Assembly: GCA_965221195.1 (NCBI GenBank)
Contig: OZ244864.1
Location: 620,001 to 684,000, forward strand
Length of the DNA: 64,000 nucleotides
Reading direction: 5' to 3'
Origin: Poriferisodalis sp965221195
Lineage (GTDB): Bacteria > Actinomycetota > Acidimicrobiia > Acidimicrobiales > Poriferisodalaceae
Shown here: positions 42,068-50,304 of the stretch, one piece after another
How the letters are laid out: each line of letters starts with the position of its first letter
How positions within the stretch are numbered: position 1 is the first letter of the stretch
The notes under the pieces: model-generated
Database searches by the model: none
Told to the model about the DNA's origin: nothing
What the model saw: only the letters and a program-made list of their open reading frames with translations
Made by a program: the position numbers and the translations under genes

Positions 42068-42337
42068 TCAGCCCAGTCGCCGGTTGATGTCAGCTACTGC
42101 GTCGATCAAGGAGTTGTTGACCGCGGTCAACTCCTCGAAGCGTTCATCAACTTTGCGTTCTAGCCGATCGAGACGATCTTCCACGCTGTCAAGACGATTG
42201 TCCACGCTGTCAAGACGACTCTCCACGCTGTCAAGACGATTGTCCACACTGTCAAGACGATTGTCCACACTGTCAAAGCGCTCGCCGATCTGAGTGAACA
42301 TCTCAGTCAGGAAATCCCGTGTCTCATCCGGTGTCAC
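42068..42337 (-). CDS. Small coiled-coil protein with heptad repeats
   Basis: An 89-residue protein from the GTG at 42337, preceded by an excellent AAGGAGGA. After a short N-terminus (TPDETRDFLTEMFTQIGERF) it consists of five heptads of the RLDSVDN type, then DRLERKVDERFEELTAV. The DNA is a 21-base tandem repeat at about 42175-42280. No known family; likely a soluble oligomer. Its 3' end overlaps the upstream coding region proposed for menE. Confidence 0.75.
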   Translation of the reverse strand: MTPDETRDFLTEMFTQIGERFDSVDNRLDSVDNRLDSVESRLDSVDNRLDSVEDRLDRLERKVDERFEELTAVNNSLIDAVADINRRLG

Positions 42338-42514
42338 AATCGTCCTCCTTGTGAGAAGACAAGGTACACGTCAGCGTCGCGAACTCACCGCCAATTTGCT
42401 GCGAGCGCGTGCTGGGTTGAGATTTGACTGGGTGCCGTGCTGGGTGCTGGATTGGGCTCTGGCCTGAACTCGGGTGAGCAATTTGCCGCTCGCGGGCGCA
42501 AGACTGTCGCCAGC

Positions 42515-43600
42515 ATGAACACGGCTGCTCCGACACCGCCGCTGCGCTGGACCGGCGACAGCATTGAGATCATCGACCAGACGCGGCTGCCGGCCCAGTT
42601 AGAACTGATCGATGTGCGTGACGTGGCCAACGCCGTTGATGCAATCAAACGGCTCGCCATCCGAGGGGCACCAGCGCTTGGGGTGTTCGGCGCGCTCGCG
42701 TTGGTTGTCGGGCTCGACGAGGCCGGCCCCAACTCGATAACCGAAGCTCACACGGTGCTCGAACGTCTGCGCACTGAGATCGGCGATGCCCGCCCGACTG
42801 CGGTCAATTTGCGCTGGGCGGTTGATCGGACAATCGACGCTGCGCTCAGTGACTCCGCCATCGACAGTGTCGTCGCGTTACGCCATCGGCTGCTCACCGA
42901 AGCCCTAGCCATCAGCGCCGAAGACGCGCGGGCGTGTGCTGCTATCGGACGATTCGGACGTGAACTCCTTGCTGATGCCAATGTCATTGCAACACACTGC
43001 AACGCCGGCCGGCTCGCCACAGCAGGCAGCGGCACCGCACTGGCAGTTGTGTATGCCAAAGCAGCGAACGGTGAGCCTGTACGCGTGCTGGCAGCCGAAA
43101 CCCGTCCGCTTTTGCAAGGGGCCCGCCTAACTGCATGGGAGTTGGCCGACGCTGGCATTGATGTTTCGGTCGTGACCGATGGTGCGGTGGCTTCGCTGAT
43201 CGCCAGCGGCGAAGTAGATGCTGTGATCGTCGGAGCGGACCGGATCGCCGCCAACGGCGACACTGCGAACAAAATCGGCACGCTGGTACACGCCCTCGCT
43301 GCCGCCGACGCTGGCATCGGCTTTTACGTTGCGGCGCCGACCACAACGATTGACCCCACAGTGGCATCTGGCGATGACATCATCATCGAACAGCGAAATC
43401 CCCAAGAGGTTCACTTCGCCGGCACCAACCGTTTCACCCCAGCAAGCGTGAGTGCTGTCAATCCAGCCTTCGATGTGACACCTGCCCGCCTGATCACTGC
43501 GATCATTACTGATGTGGGCATCTTGCACCCCCCCTTTTGCGAATCCGTCGCTGCTGCTATGGGCACGAGCCACACAAACCGAAGAATCAAGCAATGCTGA
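42515..43600 (+). CDS. mtnA: Methylthioribose-1-phosphate isomerase
   Basis: A 361-residue enzyme isomerising MTR-1-P to MTRu-1-P in methionine salvage, or the 5-deoxyribose equivalent. DVANAVDAIKRLAIRGAPALG, THCNAGRLATAGSGTALAV (catalytic cysteine), VLAAETRPLLQGARLTAWEL, VGADRIAANGDTANKIGT (catalytic aspartate) and EQRNPQEVHFAG are all present. The ATG at 42515 is preferred to 42437. The stop overlaps the next start as ATGCTGA. No mtnP, mtnK, mtnB or mtnC is nearby. Confidence 0.94.
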   Translation: MNTAAPTPPLRWTGDSIEIIDQTRLPAQLELIDVRDVANAVDAIKRLAIRGAPALGVFGALALVVGLDEAGPNSITEAHTVLERLRTEIGDARPTAVNLRWAVDRTIDAALSDSAIDSVVALRHRLLTEALAISAEDARACAAIGRFGRELLADANVIATHCNAGRLATAGSGTALAVVYAKAANGEPVRVLAAETRPLLQGARLTAWELADAGIDVSVVTDGAVASLIASGEVDAVIVGADRIAANGDTANKIGTLVHALAAADAGIGFYVAAPTTTIDPTVASGDDIIIEQRNPQEVHFAGTNRFTPASVSAVNPAFDVTPARLITAIITDVGILHPPFCESVAAAMGTSHTNRRIKQC

Positions 43601-45648
43601 ACCGTTGGGATGATGCTGACGCAGCGCACTGGGCCGACCTAGGCGACCTAGGCGAGATCACGTACGGATCGCGCCTAGTGGGCGCCGATCCTGCCCTAGT
43701 GCTACACGGAGGGGGCAACACTTCCATCAAGGGCTCGCGCGCCGACATATGGGGTGAAACGGTCGCGACGTTGTGGGTGAAGGGCAGCGGCTGGGACCTC
43801 GCCACTATCGAGCCGCCGGGCTTCTCGCCACTGCGTCTTGAACCCGTGCGTCGACTGGCCGACCTGTCGCAGCTCAGCGACGTAGAAATGGTGAACCAAC
43901 TGCGGATTCACCTGCTCGATGCCTCCGCACCAGGCCCGTCAGTTGAAGCGATTCTGCATGCGCTGCTACCTCAGCGGGCTGTGCTGCACAGCCATGCCGA
44001 TGCCGTATTGGCCTTAACCAACACCTCAGACGGCGAAGCCAGGGTGCGCGATCTGTGGGGTGACCGGGTAGTGGTAGTGCCCTATGTGATGCCCGGGTTC
44101 GATCTCGCCCGTCGATGCGCTAACGAATGGCAGACACAGGCACACGAAGGCACCGAGGCGATGGTGCTGTTGAACCACGGCATCTTCACTTTCGGCACCA
44201 ACGTGCATGAGGCCTACAACTCAATGATCGACATCATTAGCGAGGCCGAGCAGTGCCTCGCCGAAGCAGGGGCGACTTCACACGGCGTCGGCGAACACGG
44301 CGTCGGCGAACTCAGTGCCACCGAACTCAGTGCCACCGACGACACCGATACCGCGACCCCGCAGGTGGCCGAGGGGTGCGAGGCAGTGGCACATCTGCGG
44401 TCGGTGGTTTCAGCAGCGGCGGGTACGCCCATGTTGCTTCGCGCGGTGCGCGACCGACGGGCCGATGAGTTTTGCGTCCGCGCTGACCTCGCATCGGTAG
44501 CGCAGCGAGGGCCTGCAACCCCCGATCACATCATTCGTACGAAGCAGTTCCCGATGGTGGGTCGCGACGTTGGGGTGTTCGTTGAGGGCTATCGCTCGTA
44601 CTTTGAGCGCAACGCCGACCGCCGTCCTGACGGAAGTCAACTCACGATGTTGGACCCCGCGCCGCGTGTGATTGCCGATCCCGAACTGGGTTTGTGGACT
44701 GTCGGGCGCCGTGCGGTTGATTGCGACATAGCGGCAGACATTTACCTGCACACCATTGACGTGATCTGTGCCGCTGAGGCCTTGGGTGGCTATGTAGCGC
44801 TCAGCGAACCTGACCTGTTTGACGTGGAATATTGGGAGCTTGAACAGGCCAAACTGGCGCGCGCTGAAGCGCCTGCGCCGCTCACAGGCCAAGTGGCACT
44901 CGTGACCGGGGCGTCATCTGGCATCGGACGGGCCGCAGCGGCAGCGTTGGCAGCCGAAGGCGCTGCGGTCGCGGGCATTGACTTGGCTCCTGCACCGGAA
45001 GGCATCACCGGAACCGCTCAACATCACGTCATCGCCGATGTGACAGAAGCACCTGCGGTAGCGAAGGCCGTAGCAGCAGCGGTTGATCGGTTCGGCGGCA
45101 TCGACATTGTGGTAGCAGCCGCTGGCATTTTCGGCCCTTCAGCTCCGCTAGGAGATCTGGCTGACGACTCCGACTTTGGCAATGCCTGGCGACAGACCTT
45201 CGACATCAACGTGAACGGAGCAGCACACACGCTCGCCGCTACCCACAGCGTGCTGCGACATTCACCAGCAACAGGGCGCGTCGTCATCGTCGGCTCCAAG
45301 AATGTGCCCGCACCGGGCAAGGGCGCGGCGGCTTACTCGGCATCAAAGGCTGCACTTACTCAGCTCGCCCGCGTCGCTGCGCTTGAGTGGGCTCCAGATG
45401 GAATCACCGTCAACGTCGTACACCCTGACGGCGTATTCGACACCGGTTTGTGGTCGGAGGAATTGGTTGCCGAACGCGCCAGTGCCTACGGCCTCACACC
45501 TGATCAATACCGGCGTCGCAACTTGCTCAGCCGCGAACTGACTTCAACCGATGTGGGCGCGCTGATCGCGCAAATGTGCTTACCGGCATTCGCTCACACC
45601 ACCGGTGCCCAGATCCCCCAAGACGGTGGCAGCGACCGAGTCATCTAG
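43594..45648 (+). CDS. Bifunctional class II aldolase / short-chain dehydrogenase
   Basis: A 684-residue RhaD/YuxG-type fusion. Residues about 1-420 are a class II aldolase (HGGGNTSIKG, VLHSHADAVLALTN and LNHGIFTFG for zinc binding). Residues about 430-684 are an SDR (VALVTGASSGIG, AAAGIFGPS, AYSASKAALTQLAR, HPDGVFDTGLW). Homologues split a 1-phospho-ketose to DHAP and an aldehyde, then oxidise or reduce the aldehyde. Overlap with mtnA implies the substrate is MTRu-1-P or 5-deoxyribulose-1-P, the DHAP shunt; L-rhamnulose-1-P is the alternative. A repeat-derived linker (HGVGEHGVGELSATELSAT) lies near residue 232. Confidence 0.9.
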   Translation: MLNRWDDADAAHWADLGDLGEITYGSRLVGADPALVLHGGGNTSIKGSRADIWGETVATLWVKGSGWDLATIEPPGFSPLRLEPVRRLADLSQLSDVEMVNQLRIHLLDASAPGPSVEAILHALLPQRAVLHSHADAVLALTNTSDGEARVRDLWGDRVVVVPYVMPGFDLARRCANEWQTQAHEGTEAMVLLNHGIFTFGTNVHEAYNSMIDIISEAEQCLAEAGATSHGVGEHGVGELSATELSATDDTDTATPQVAEGCEAVAHLRSVVSAAAGTPMLLRAVRDRRADEFCVRADLASVAQRGPATPDHIIRTKQFPMVGRDVGVFVEGYRSYFERNADRRPDGSQLTMLDPAPRVIADPELGLWTVGRRAVDCDIAADIYLHTIDVICAAEALGGYVALSEPDLFDVEYWELEQAKLARAEAPAPLTGQVALVTGASSGIGRAAAAALAAEGAAVAGIDLAPAPEGITGTAQHHVIADVTEAPAVAKAVAAAVDRFGGIDIVVAAAGIFGPSAPLGDLADDSDFGNAWRQTFDINVNGAAHTLAATHSVLRHSPATGRVVIVGSKNVPAPGKGAAAYSASKAALTQLARVAALEWAPDGITVNVVHPDGVFDTGLWSEELVAERASAYGLTPDQYRRRNLLSRELTSTDVGALIAQMCLPAFAHTTGAQIPQDGGSDRVI
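44281..44340 (+). repeat. Two adjacent in-frame 15-base tandem repeats within the aldolase gene
   Basis: CACGGCGTCGGCGAA occurs at 44281 and 44296, and CTCAGTGCCACCGAA/C at 44311 and 44326. They encode a linker in the aldolase domain. Confidence 0.9.
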
Positions 45649-45652
45649 CTGC

Positions 45653-45700
45653 GCCAACGACTGGGCCAACGACTGTGCCAACGACTGTGCCAACGACTGG
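45653..45700 (+). repeat. 12-base tandem repeat just after the aldolase/dehydrogenase stop
   Basis: GCCAACGACTGG or its GT variant occurs four times at 45653, 45665, 45677 and 45689. The array is absent from the degenerate duplicate of this 3' end at 46821-46860. Confidence 0.92.
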
Positions 45701-45876
45701 GTCAACTCCGCCTATCCGCTTCTAGTGCGGCCAGGCACGCGACTGTGGCGGCAACGTCAAACAGCGTGTGGTACAATCTTGGGAAGCTACATGAGTTATG
45801 ACTCCAAGAGGTACGGAACTCGGTAGCAAAAACCAAAAACACTGTTGCATTGCAACTGCAGCGCAACAACCAATAC

Positions 45877-45885
45877 GGGGGGGGG
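45877..45885 (+). promoter_or_regulatory. G9 tract acting as ribosome-binding region of RTX1
   Basis: Nine consecutive G residues end eight bases before the RTX1 GTG (45893). It is the only Shine-Dalgarno-like element there, so its length could tune translation. An upstream TACAAT at about 45772-45777 is a likely -10 box. Confidence 0.5.
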
Positions 45886-45892
45886 AACAACA

Positions 45893-46579
45893 GTGTCAAT
45901 GGAATACGAAGACGGCGAGCTTAAGAACCTTTACGGCGACCTCGCTCCTCGGAATCTCGTTGGTACCGCTGAGGCGGACGAAATGCGAGGTGGGCGAGGT
46001 AACGATGTCCTTCTCGGCCGCGAAGGCGACGACGTGCTGCGCGGCGGCGACGGTCACGACCGTCTATCCGGTGACGAAGGCAACGACCAAGTGTACGGCG
46101 GCGATCATGAGGACCAGCTATGGGGCCGCGCCGGCCACGACTTTCTATCCGGCGAATCCGGCAACGATGTACTGCACGGCGGTGAAGGCAACGACATACT
46201 GAACGGCGGCGGCGGCGATGATGTGCTGCGTGGCGGTGAAGGCAACGATTGGCTTTGGGGCGGCGATTCCGGCAACGATGTGCTGGACGGCGGTGAAGGC
46301 AACGATGTGCTGTTCGGCGGCGGCGGTGCAGATGCGTTTGTGTTCACTGACACTGCTGGGCATGACCTGATCAGAAATTTCAACAGCGGTGTGGATGTGA
46401 TTGATTTGTCAAATCTTGAAGTCTGCGGGGGCTTGTCAGACTTGAATATCCGCCAAGATGGCTCTAACACGGTGATTGAGTTCGCCTCGCCGCCCGCCAA
46501 TGGCGGTTCAATCACTTTGGTTGGCTTTGACGCTGATGATCTGAGCGCGGCGGATTTCGAGTTCTGCGACGCGATGTAA
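45893..46579 (+). CDS. RTX (hemolysin-type calcium-binding repeat) protein 1
   Basis: A 228-residue protein. After about 28 residues it consists of GGxGxDxL nonapeptide repeats (about 13), which bind calcium and form a beta-roll. The last 85 residues (ADAFVFTDTAGHDLIRNF, DVIDLSNL, TLVGFDADDLSAADF) are the typical C-terminal type I secretion domain. There is no enzymatic domain. The GTG at 45893 is chosen by comparison with RTX2, which also starts with M-S. The C-terminus is nearly identical in pattern to RTX2. Confidence 0.9.
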   Translation: MSMEYEDGELKNLYGDLAPRNLVGTAEADEMRGGRGNDVLLGREGDDVLRGGDGHDRLSGDEGNDQVYGGDHEDQLWGRAGHDFLSGESGNDVLHGGEGNDILNGGGGDDVLRGGEGNDWLWGGDSGNDVLDGGEGNDVLFGGGGADAFVFTDTAGHDLIRNFNSGVDVIDLSNLEVCGGLSDLNIRQDGSNTVIEFASPPANGGSITLVGFDADDLSAADFEFCDAM

Positions 46580-46602
46580 CCGGCGGCACCCCTACTCGCG
46601 CC

Positions 46603-46627
46603 GCCCGGTCTCCGTTTGAGACGGGGC
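46603..46627 (+). terminator. Hairpin downstream of RTX1
   Basis: GCCCGGTCTC (46603-46612) pairs with GAGACGGGGC (46618-46627) with one mismatch and a five-base loop. Counterpart of the stronger hairpin after RTX2. Confidence 0.55.
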
Positions 46628-46673
46628 GACAGGCTGCTAACACGCGGGGCGTTTCAGTTGCGGGGCATTCGTT

Positions 46674-46843
46674 AGATGCCTGAGACAGACGATGGCGCTG
46701 CGGTAGCGGGCAGTGACGTGGCTCCCTCACCGAGAGGCATCGCCAGAACCGCTCAAAATCACGTCATCGCCGACGTGACAGAAGCACCTGCGGTAGCGAA
46801 GGCCGTAGCAGCAGCGGTTGAGTGGCAGCGACCGAGTCGTCTA
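46674..46843 (+). pseudogene. Chimeric remnant: exporter 5' tip joined to an internally deleted aldolase/dehydrogenase 3' end
   Basis: The first bases (TAGATGCCTGAGACAGACGA) resemble the start of the exporter gene at 48456. From GGCGCTGCGG at 46694 the sequence follows the SDR coding region 44960-45086 closely, then jumps to 45627-45648 (GGCAGCGACCGAGTC-TCTA). The segment corresponding to 45087-45626 is missing. An open 70-codon frame exists but its origin shows it is a duplication scar, not a gene. The switch occurs at a GGCGC shared by both parents. Confidence 0.85.
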
Positions 46844-46960
46844 CCAACGTCGCTTCGCTTAGCCCCGCTCAACAAAACGGCAACATAGCTTGCTGTTTGC
46901 AGTACACTGTGTTGAGCTGGGACTTCTTAGAATAAGAGTCGAACCGAAAGGGAGACGGCA

Positions 46961-48358
46961 ATGTCAACGGATACAGACGAACGAACACCTGACGATGAGC
47001 TTGCGCCTTTAAGTTTTGTTGGGACTGAAGGTTCTGACGAATGGCAAGGCGGTGATGCTCATGATGTCATGAGTAGCGGCGGTGGCAACGATGTGGTGCG
47101 CGGCGGCGGCGGCAGGGACCATATTGACGGCGGTGAAGGCGACGACCAACTGTACGGCGAAGCCGGCCATGACGAGCTGCAAGGCGGCGAAGGTGCCGAC
47201 CGGATTTGGGGCGGCGAAGGCAGCGACACCATCAGGGGCGGCGAAGGCAACGACCAACTGTACGGCGAAGCCGGAGTTGACGTGGTTATGGCCGGCGACG
47301 GCGACGACGAGGTGTACGGCGGTGAAGGCGACGACATCCTGAGCGGCGACGAAGGCAACGATGTGGTATCTGGCGGTGCCGGCAATGACCAGTTAATCGG
47401 TCTTTTTGGTGACGATGAGATTTACGGCGGTGAAGGCGACGACATGGTGCGAGCCGGCCCTGGCGACGACTTGGTTTTCGGCGGTGAAGGCGACGACTTT
47501 GCGCTCGGCTATGAAGGCAACGACCAAATCTATGGCGGCCAAGGAGACGATGAGTTGCGCGGCCATCACGGTGCCGACCTTGTGGTGGGCGGTACCGGTA
47601 ACGACGAACTGCACGGCGGCACCGGCAATGACGAACTGCGCGGCGGCGAAGGAGACGATGTCGCCTATGGCGGCTGGGGTGACGACTCAGTCCAAGGCGG
47701 TATCGGTAACGACGAATTGCGCGGCCAAGAAGGCAATGACGTTATCTACGGCGACGATGCGCATTATGAATGGCACGGCGGCGACGATGAACTGCACGGC
47801 GGCACCGGTAACGACCAGCTGTACGGCGGTGCCGGTAACGACCAGTTGTACGGCGGCGAAGGCCAAGACAGGGTTTACGGCGGTGCCGGTAACGACGAAG
47901 TGCAAGGCGGTGGCGGCGACGACGTAGTGGAAGGCGGCGCAGGCGACGACGTGGTACGAGGCCAATATGGCGACGACGAAGTTAGTGGCGGTAGCGGCGA
48001 TGATGAAGTGCATGGCGGCGCAGGCGACGACGAACTGTCGGGCGGCGCAGGTGCCGATGTGCTCTATGGCGGCATCGGCGACAACGTAATGTCTGGCGGT
48101 GCGGACGCTGATACGTTCGTGTTCACTGACTCTGCTGGACATGACACGATCAGCGATTTCAACAGTGGCGAGGATGTGATTGATTTGACGAGCCTTCGAG
48201 CCTTCGGGGGTTTGGCAGACTTAAATATCCGCCAAGATGGTGCCAACACAGTGATTGATTTCTCCTCCCCCCCGGGGCAGGGCGGGTCAATCACCCTGGT
48301 TGATTTTGACTCTACTGATCTGAGCACAGCGGATTTCGAGTTCAGCGACGCAATGTAA
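46961..48358 (+). CDS. RTX (hemolysin-type calcium-binding repeat) protein 2
   Basis: A 465-residue protein with the same plan as RTX1 but about 35 RTX nonapeptides (GGEGDDxLYG types) from residue 27 to about 375. The C-terminal 85 residues (ADTFVFTDSAGHDTISDFNSG, DVIDLTSL, GGSITLVDFDSTDLSTADF) are the secretion signal region. No catalytic module. ATG at 46961 after GGGAGACGGCA. Predicted to be exported by the adjacent type I system and to fold in external calcium as a long beta-roll, perhaps part of a surface layer or matrix. Confidence 0.93.
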   Translation: MSTDTDERTPDDELAPLSFVGTEGSDEWQGGDAHDVMSSGGGNDVVRGGGGRDHIDGGEGDDQLYGEAGHDELQGGEGADRIWGGEGSDTIRGGEGNDQLYGEAGVDVVMAGDGDDEVYGGEGDDILSGDEGNDVVSGGAGNDQLIGLFGDDEIYGGEGDDMVRAGPGDDLVFGGEGDDFALGYEGNDQIYGGQGDDELRGHHGADLVVGGTGNDELHGGTGNDELRGGEGDDVAYGGWGDDSVQGGIGNDELRGQEGNDVIYGDDAHYEWHGGDDELHGGTGNDQLYGGAGNDQLYGGEGQDRVYGGAGNDEVQGGGGDDVVEGGAGDDVVRGQYGDDEVSGGSGDDEVHGGAGDDELSGGAGADVLYGGIGDNVMSGGADADTFVFTDSAGHDTISDFNSGEDVIDLTSLRAFGGLADLNIRQDGANTVIDFSSPPGQGGSITLVDFDSTDLSTADFEFSDAM

Positions 48359-48379
48359 CCGGCGCAACGCCGCTTCTTT

Positions 48380-48418
48380 GCTCTGCGCCCTGCCTCCGTT
48401 GGGGGCAGGGCGCAGAGC
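48380..48418 (+). terminator. Strong hairpin between RTX2 and the exporter gene
   Basis: A perfect 15-pair stem, GCTCTGCGCCCTGCC (48380-48394) and GGCAGGGCGCAGAGC (48404-48418), with a nine-base loop. It could lower exporter expression relative to its abundant substrate by partial termination, and stabilise the RTX2 mRNA end. Confidence 0.8.
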
Positions 48419-48459
48419 TCTTGGCGCGAGTGGTATCTTGATTGCGAGGCTTTAATTAG

Positions 48460-50304
48460 ATGTCCGAGGCAGATGACGGCGCACGGGAGGTGCGGGGTGC
48501 CCTCCTAGAGTGCCGCAAATTGTTCGCGGTTTGTGCGTTTTTCAGTGTCTTCGTCAACGTGTTGATGTTGACGGGGCCGGTGTTCATGTTGCAGGTGTAC
48601 GACAGGGTTCTGTCGTCGCGTTCTGAAGCAACTCTGCTGGCACTAATTTTTATTGTCGGTTTTTTGTTTTTAGTTATGGGCGTGCTGGATTACGCCCGGG
48701 GCCGGGTGCTGGCACGGGCGGGCGCCCGGTTGCAGTCGAGGCTGGACTCAAGAGTGCTACGGGCGGTGCTAGACCGGTCCACATCGCCGGCTGAACGGTC
48801 GGCACCGAGCACCGGCCCGCAGGATTTGGAGGCGATCCAGCGGTTCAGCTCTAGTTCGGCTCCCTTTGCGTTCTTTGACGTACCGTTCACACCACTATTC
48901 CTTGCTGTGCTGTTCATTTTCCACTGGCTTTTGGGGTTGCTGGCGGTGTTCTCGGGGGTGCTTTTGGTGGTTATAGCTTTAGTTGGCCAAAAGCGCACCG
49001 CGCGTCTGCATGAGGAGTTGCAAGATAAAGCCAGCGGTTCCAACTTCTTTATTGAGCAGATGCGCTCCGGCGGCGAGACGGTCGCCGGGCTCGGTATGCG
49101 CGACGCGGTGGTTGCCCGCTCCAAGCAACTACGTGCGGGTGTGTTGGATCAAACGCTGGAATCGTCTGACCGGTTGGGTCTGTTCTCTAGCGCCTCAAAG
49201 ACCCTTCGGCTGTTCTTGCAGTCGATGATGTTGGGGCTGGGTGCATGGCTGGCGATCGAGGGAGAGATCACACCGGGTTTGATGATCGCAGCGTCGATTC
49301 TTTTAGGTCGGGCGTTGGCCCCGGTGGACCAAGCGATAGGCCAGTGGCCACTGATGCAACGCACTTTGGGGGCTTACCGGTCGTTGTCGTCGCTGCTGTC
49401 GGCCACACCAGAGGCGATGCGTCGCACTTCTCTTCCGAAGCCGCGGGCCGTGCTTGATGCCCAAAGGGTGGTGGTAGCCCCGCCGGGGGCCCGGTACGCG
49501 ATCGTCCGCAACGCCAGTCTGCGACTCAAGCCGGGCCAGGCCGCGGGCATTGCCGGACCGACCGCGTCGGGCAAGTCGACGTTTGCGAGAGCGCTGGCGG
49601 GGGTGTGGCAACCCGTCGGCGGATCGATCCGACTTGACGGCGCCGAACTTGAGCAATATGGGGAGCGACTGGGCGAGCATGTCGGCTATCTGCCCCAAGA
49701 GGTGTTGTTGTTTGACGGCACGGTGGCGGAGAACATCGCCCGCCTGTCGTCTGAGGCGTCCGATGAGCAGGTCGTTGAGGCGGCCAAACGCGCTGGGGCG
49801 CACGAGATGATCCTCGGATTGCCCGACGGGTACGACTTCCGGGTGTCCTCGGGCGGCGCGGCACTGTCGGGCGGGCAGCGGCAGCGGATCGCGCTGGCGC
49901 GGGCCTTCTTCGGTGACCCCGCGGTCATAGTGATGGACGAGCCCGACTCAAACCTTGACGCCGAAGGCACCATGGCGCTGGCCCGGGCGCTGGAGTCGCA
50001 CAAGCAGCGGGGTGGCGCAGCGGTGGTAGTCGCTCATCGGCACGGCGCGTTCGCCCAGTGCGACACGGTCTACATCATGGAAGATGGTCGACCGGTGCCC
50101 GCACAGCGCGGTCGCGGCGGACGCAGACCCGTCCGTACTTTGAAACAGGCCGACATGCCAGCAGCAGCGCCGAGCGACACTTCGCCGGTCACCGGACCGG
50201 ACAGCATCCGACAACACCGGATCGACGCCATCATTCGACGCTTGCAACGCAACACCCGCGAGTCGGTACCAGCCGCTCCTTCCCAGAGAACCCAACAGCC
50301 GTGA
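48460..50304 (+). CDS. Type I secretion ABC transporter, PrtD/AprD family
   Basis: A 614-residue half-transporter. The N-terminal membrane domain begins near residue 20 (FFSVFVNVLMLTGPVFMLQVYDRVL) with VLDYARGRVLARAGARLQSRLD and FFDVPFTPLFLAVLFIFHW, all PrtD-like. The ATPase has Walker A GPTASGKST near 365, a Q-loop (VGYLPQEVLLF), signature LSGGQRQRIALARA and Walker B VIVMDEPDSNLD. There is no C39 peptidase domain. A basic tail of 70 residues (about 545-614) is extra. It exports RTX-like proteins from the cytoplasm. The stop overlaps the adaptor gene start (GTGA). Confidence 0.95.
   Translation: MSEADDGAREVRGALLECRKLFAVCAFFSVFVNVLMLTGPVFMLQVYDRVLSSRSEATLLALIFIVGFLFLVMGVLDYARGRVLARAGARLQSRLDSRVLRAVLDRSTSPAERSAPSTGPQDLEAIQRFSSSSAPFAFFDVPFTPLFLAVLFIFHWLLGLLAVFSGVLLVVIALVGQKRTARLHEELQDKASGSNFFIEQMRSGGETVAGLGMRDAVVARSKQLRAGVLDQTLESSDRLGLFSSASKTLRLFLQSMMLGLGAWLAIEGEITPGLMIAASILLGRALAPVDQAIGQWPLMQRTLGAYRSLSSLLSATPEAMRRTSLPKPRAVLDAQRVVVAPPGARYAIVRNASLRLKPGQAAGIAGPTASGKSTFARALAGVWQPVGGSIRLDGAELEQYGERLGEHVGYLPQEVLLFDGTVAENIARLSSEASDEQVVEAAKRAGAHEMILGLPDGYDFRVSSGGAALSGGQRQRIALARAFFGDPAVIVMDEPDSNLDAEGTMALARALESHKQRGGAAVVVAHRHGAFAQCDTVYIMEDGRPVPAQRGRGGRRPVRTLKQADMPAAAPSDTSPVTGPDSIRQHRIDAIIRRLQRNTRESVPAAPSQRTQQP

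Noticed and set aside
45605..45826. 73-codon ORF downstream of the aldolase gene
   Set aside because: Built from the 12-base repeat (CANDWAND pattern) and overlapping the aldolase gene's end; no start signals.
46676..46888. 70-codon ORF between the RTX genes
   Set aside because: It is an internally deleted copy of the SDR coding region joined to an exporter-like start; treated as a duplication scar.
47009..48142. Several repetitive ORFs on both strands across RTX2
   Set aside because: Mirror translations of the RTX repeat DNA; only the GGxGxD frame has a secretion tail and start signals.
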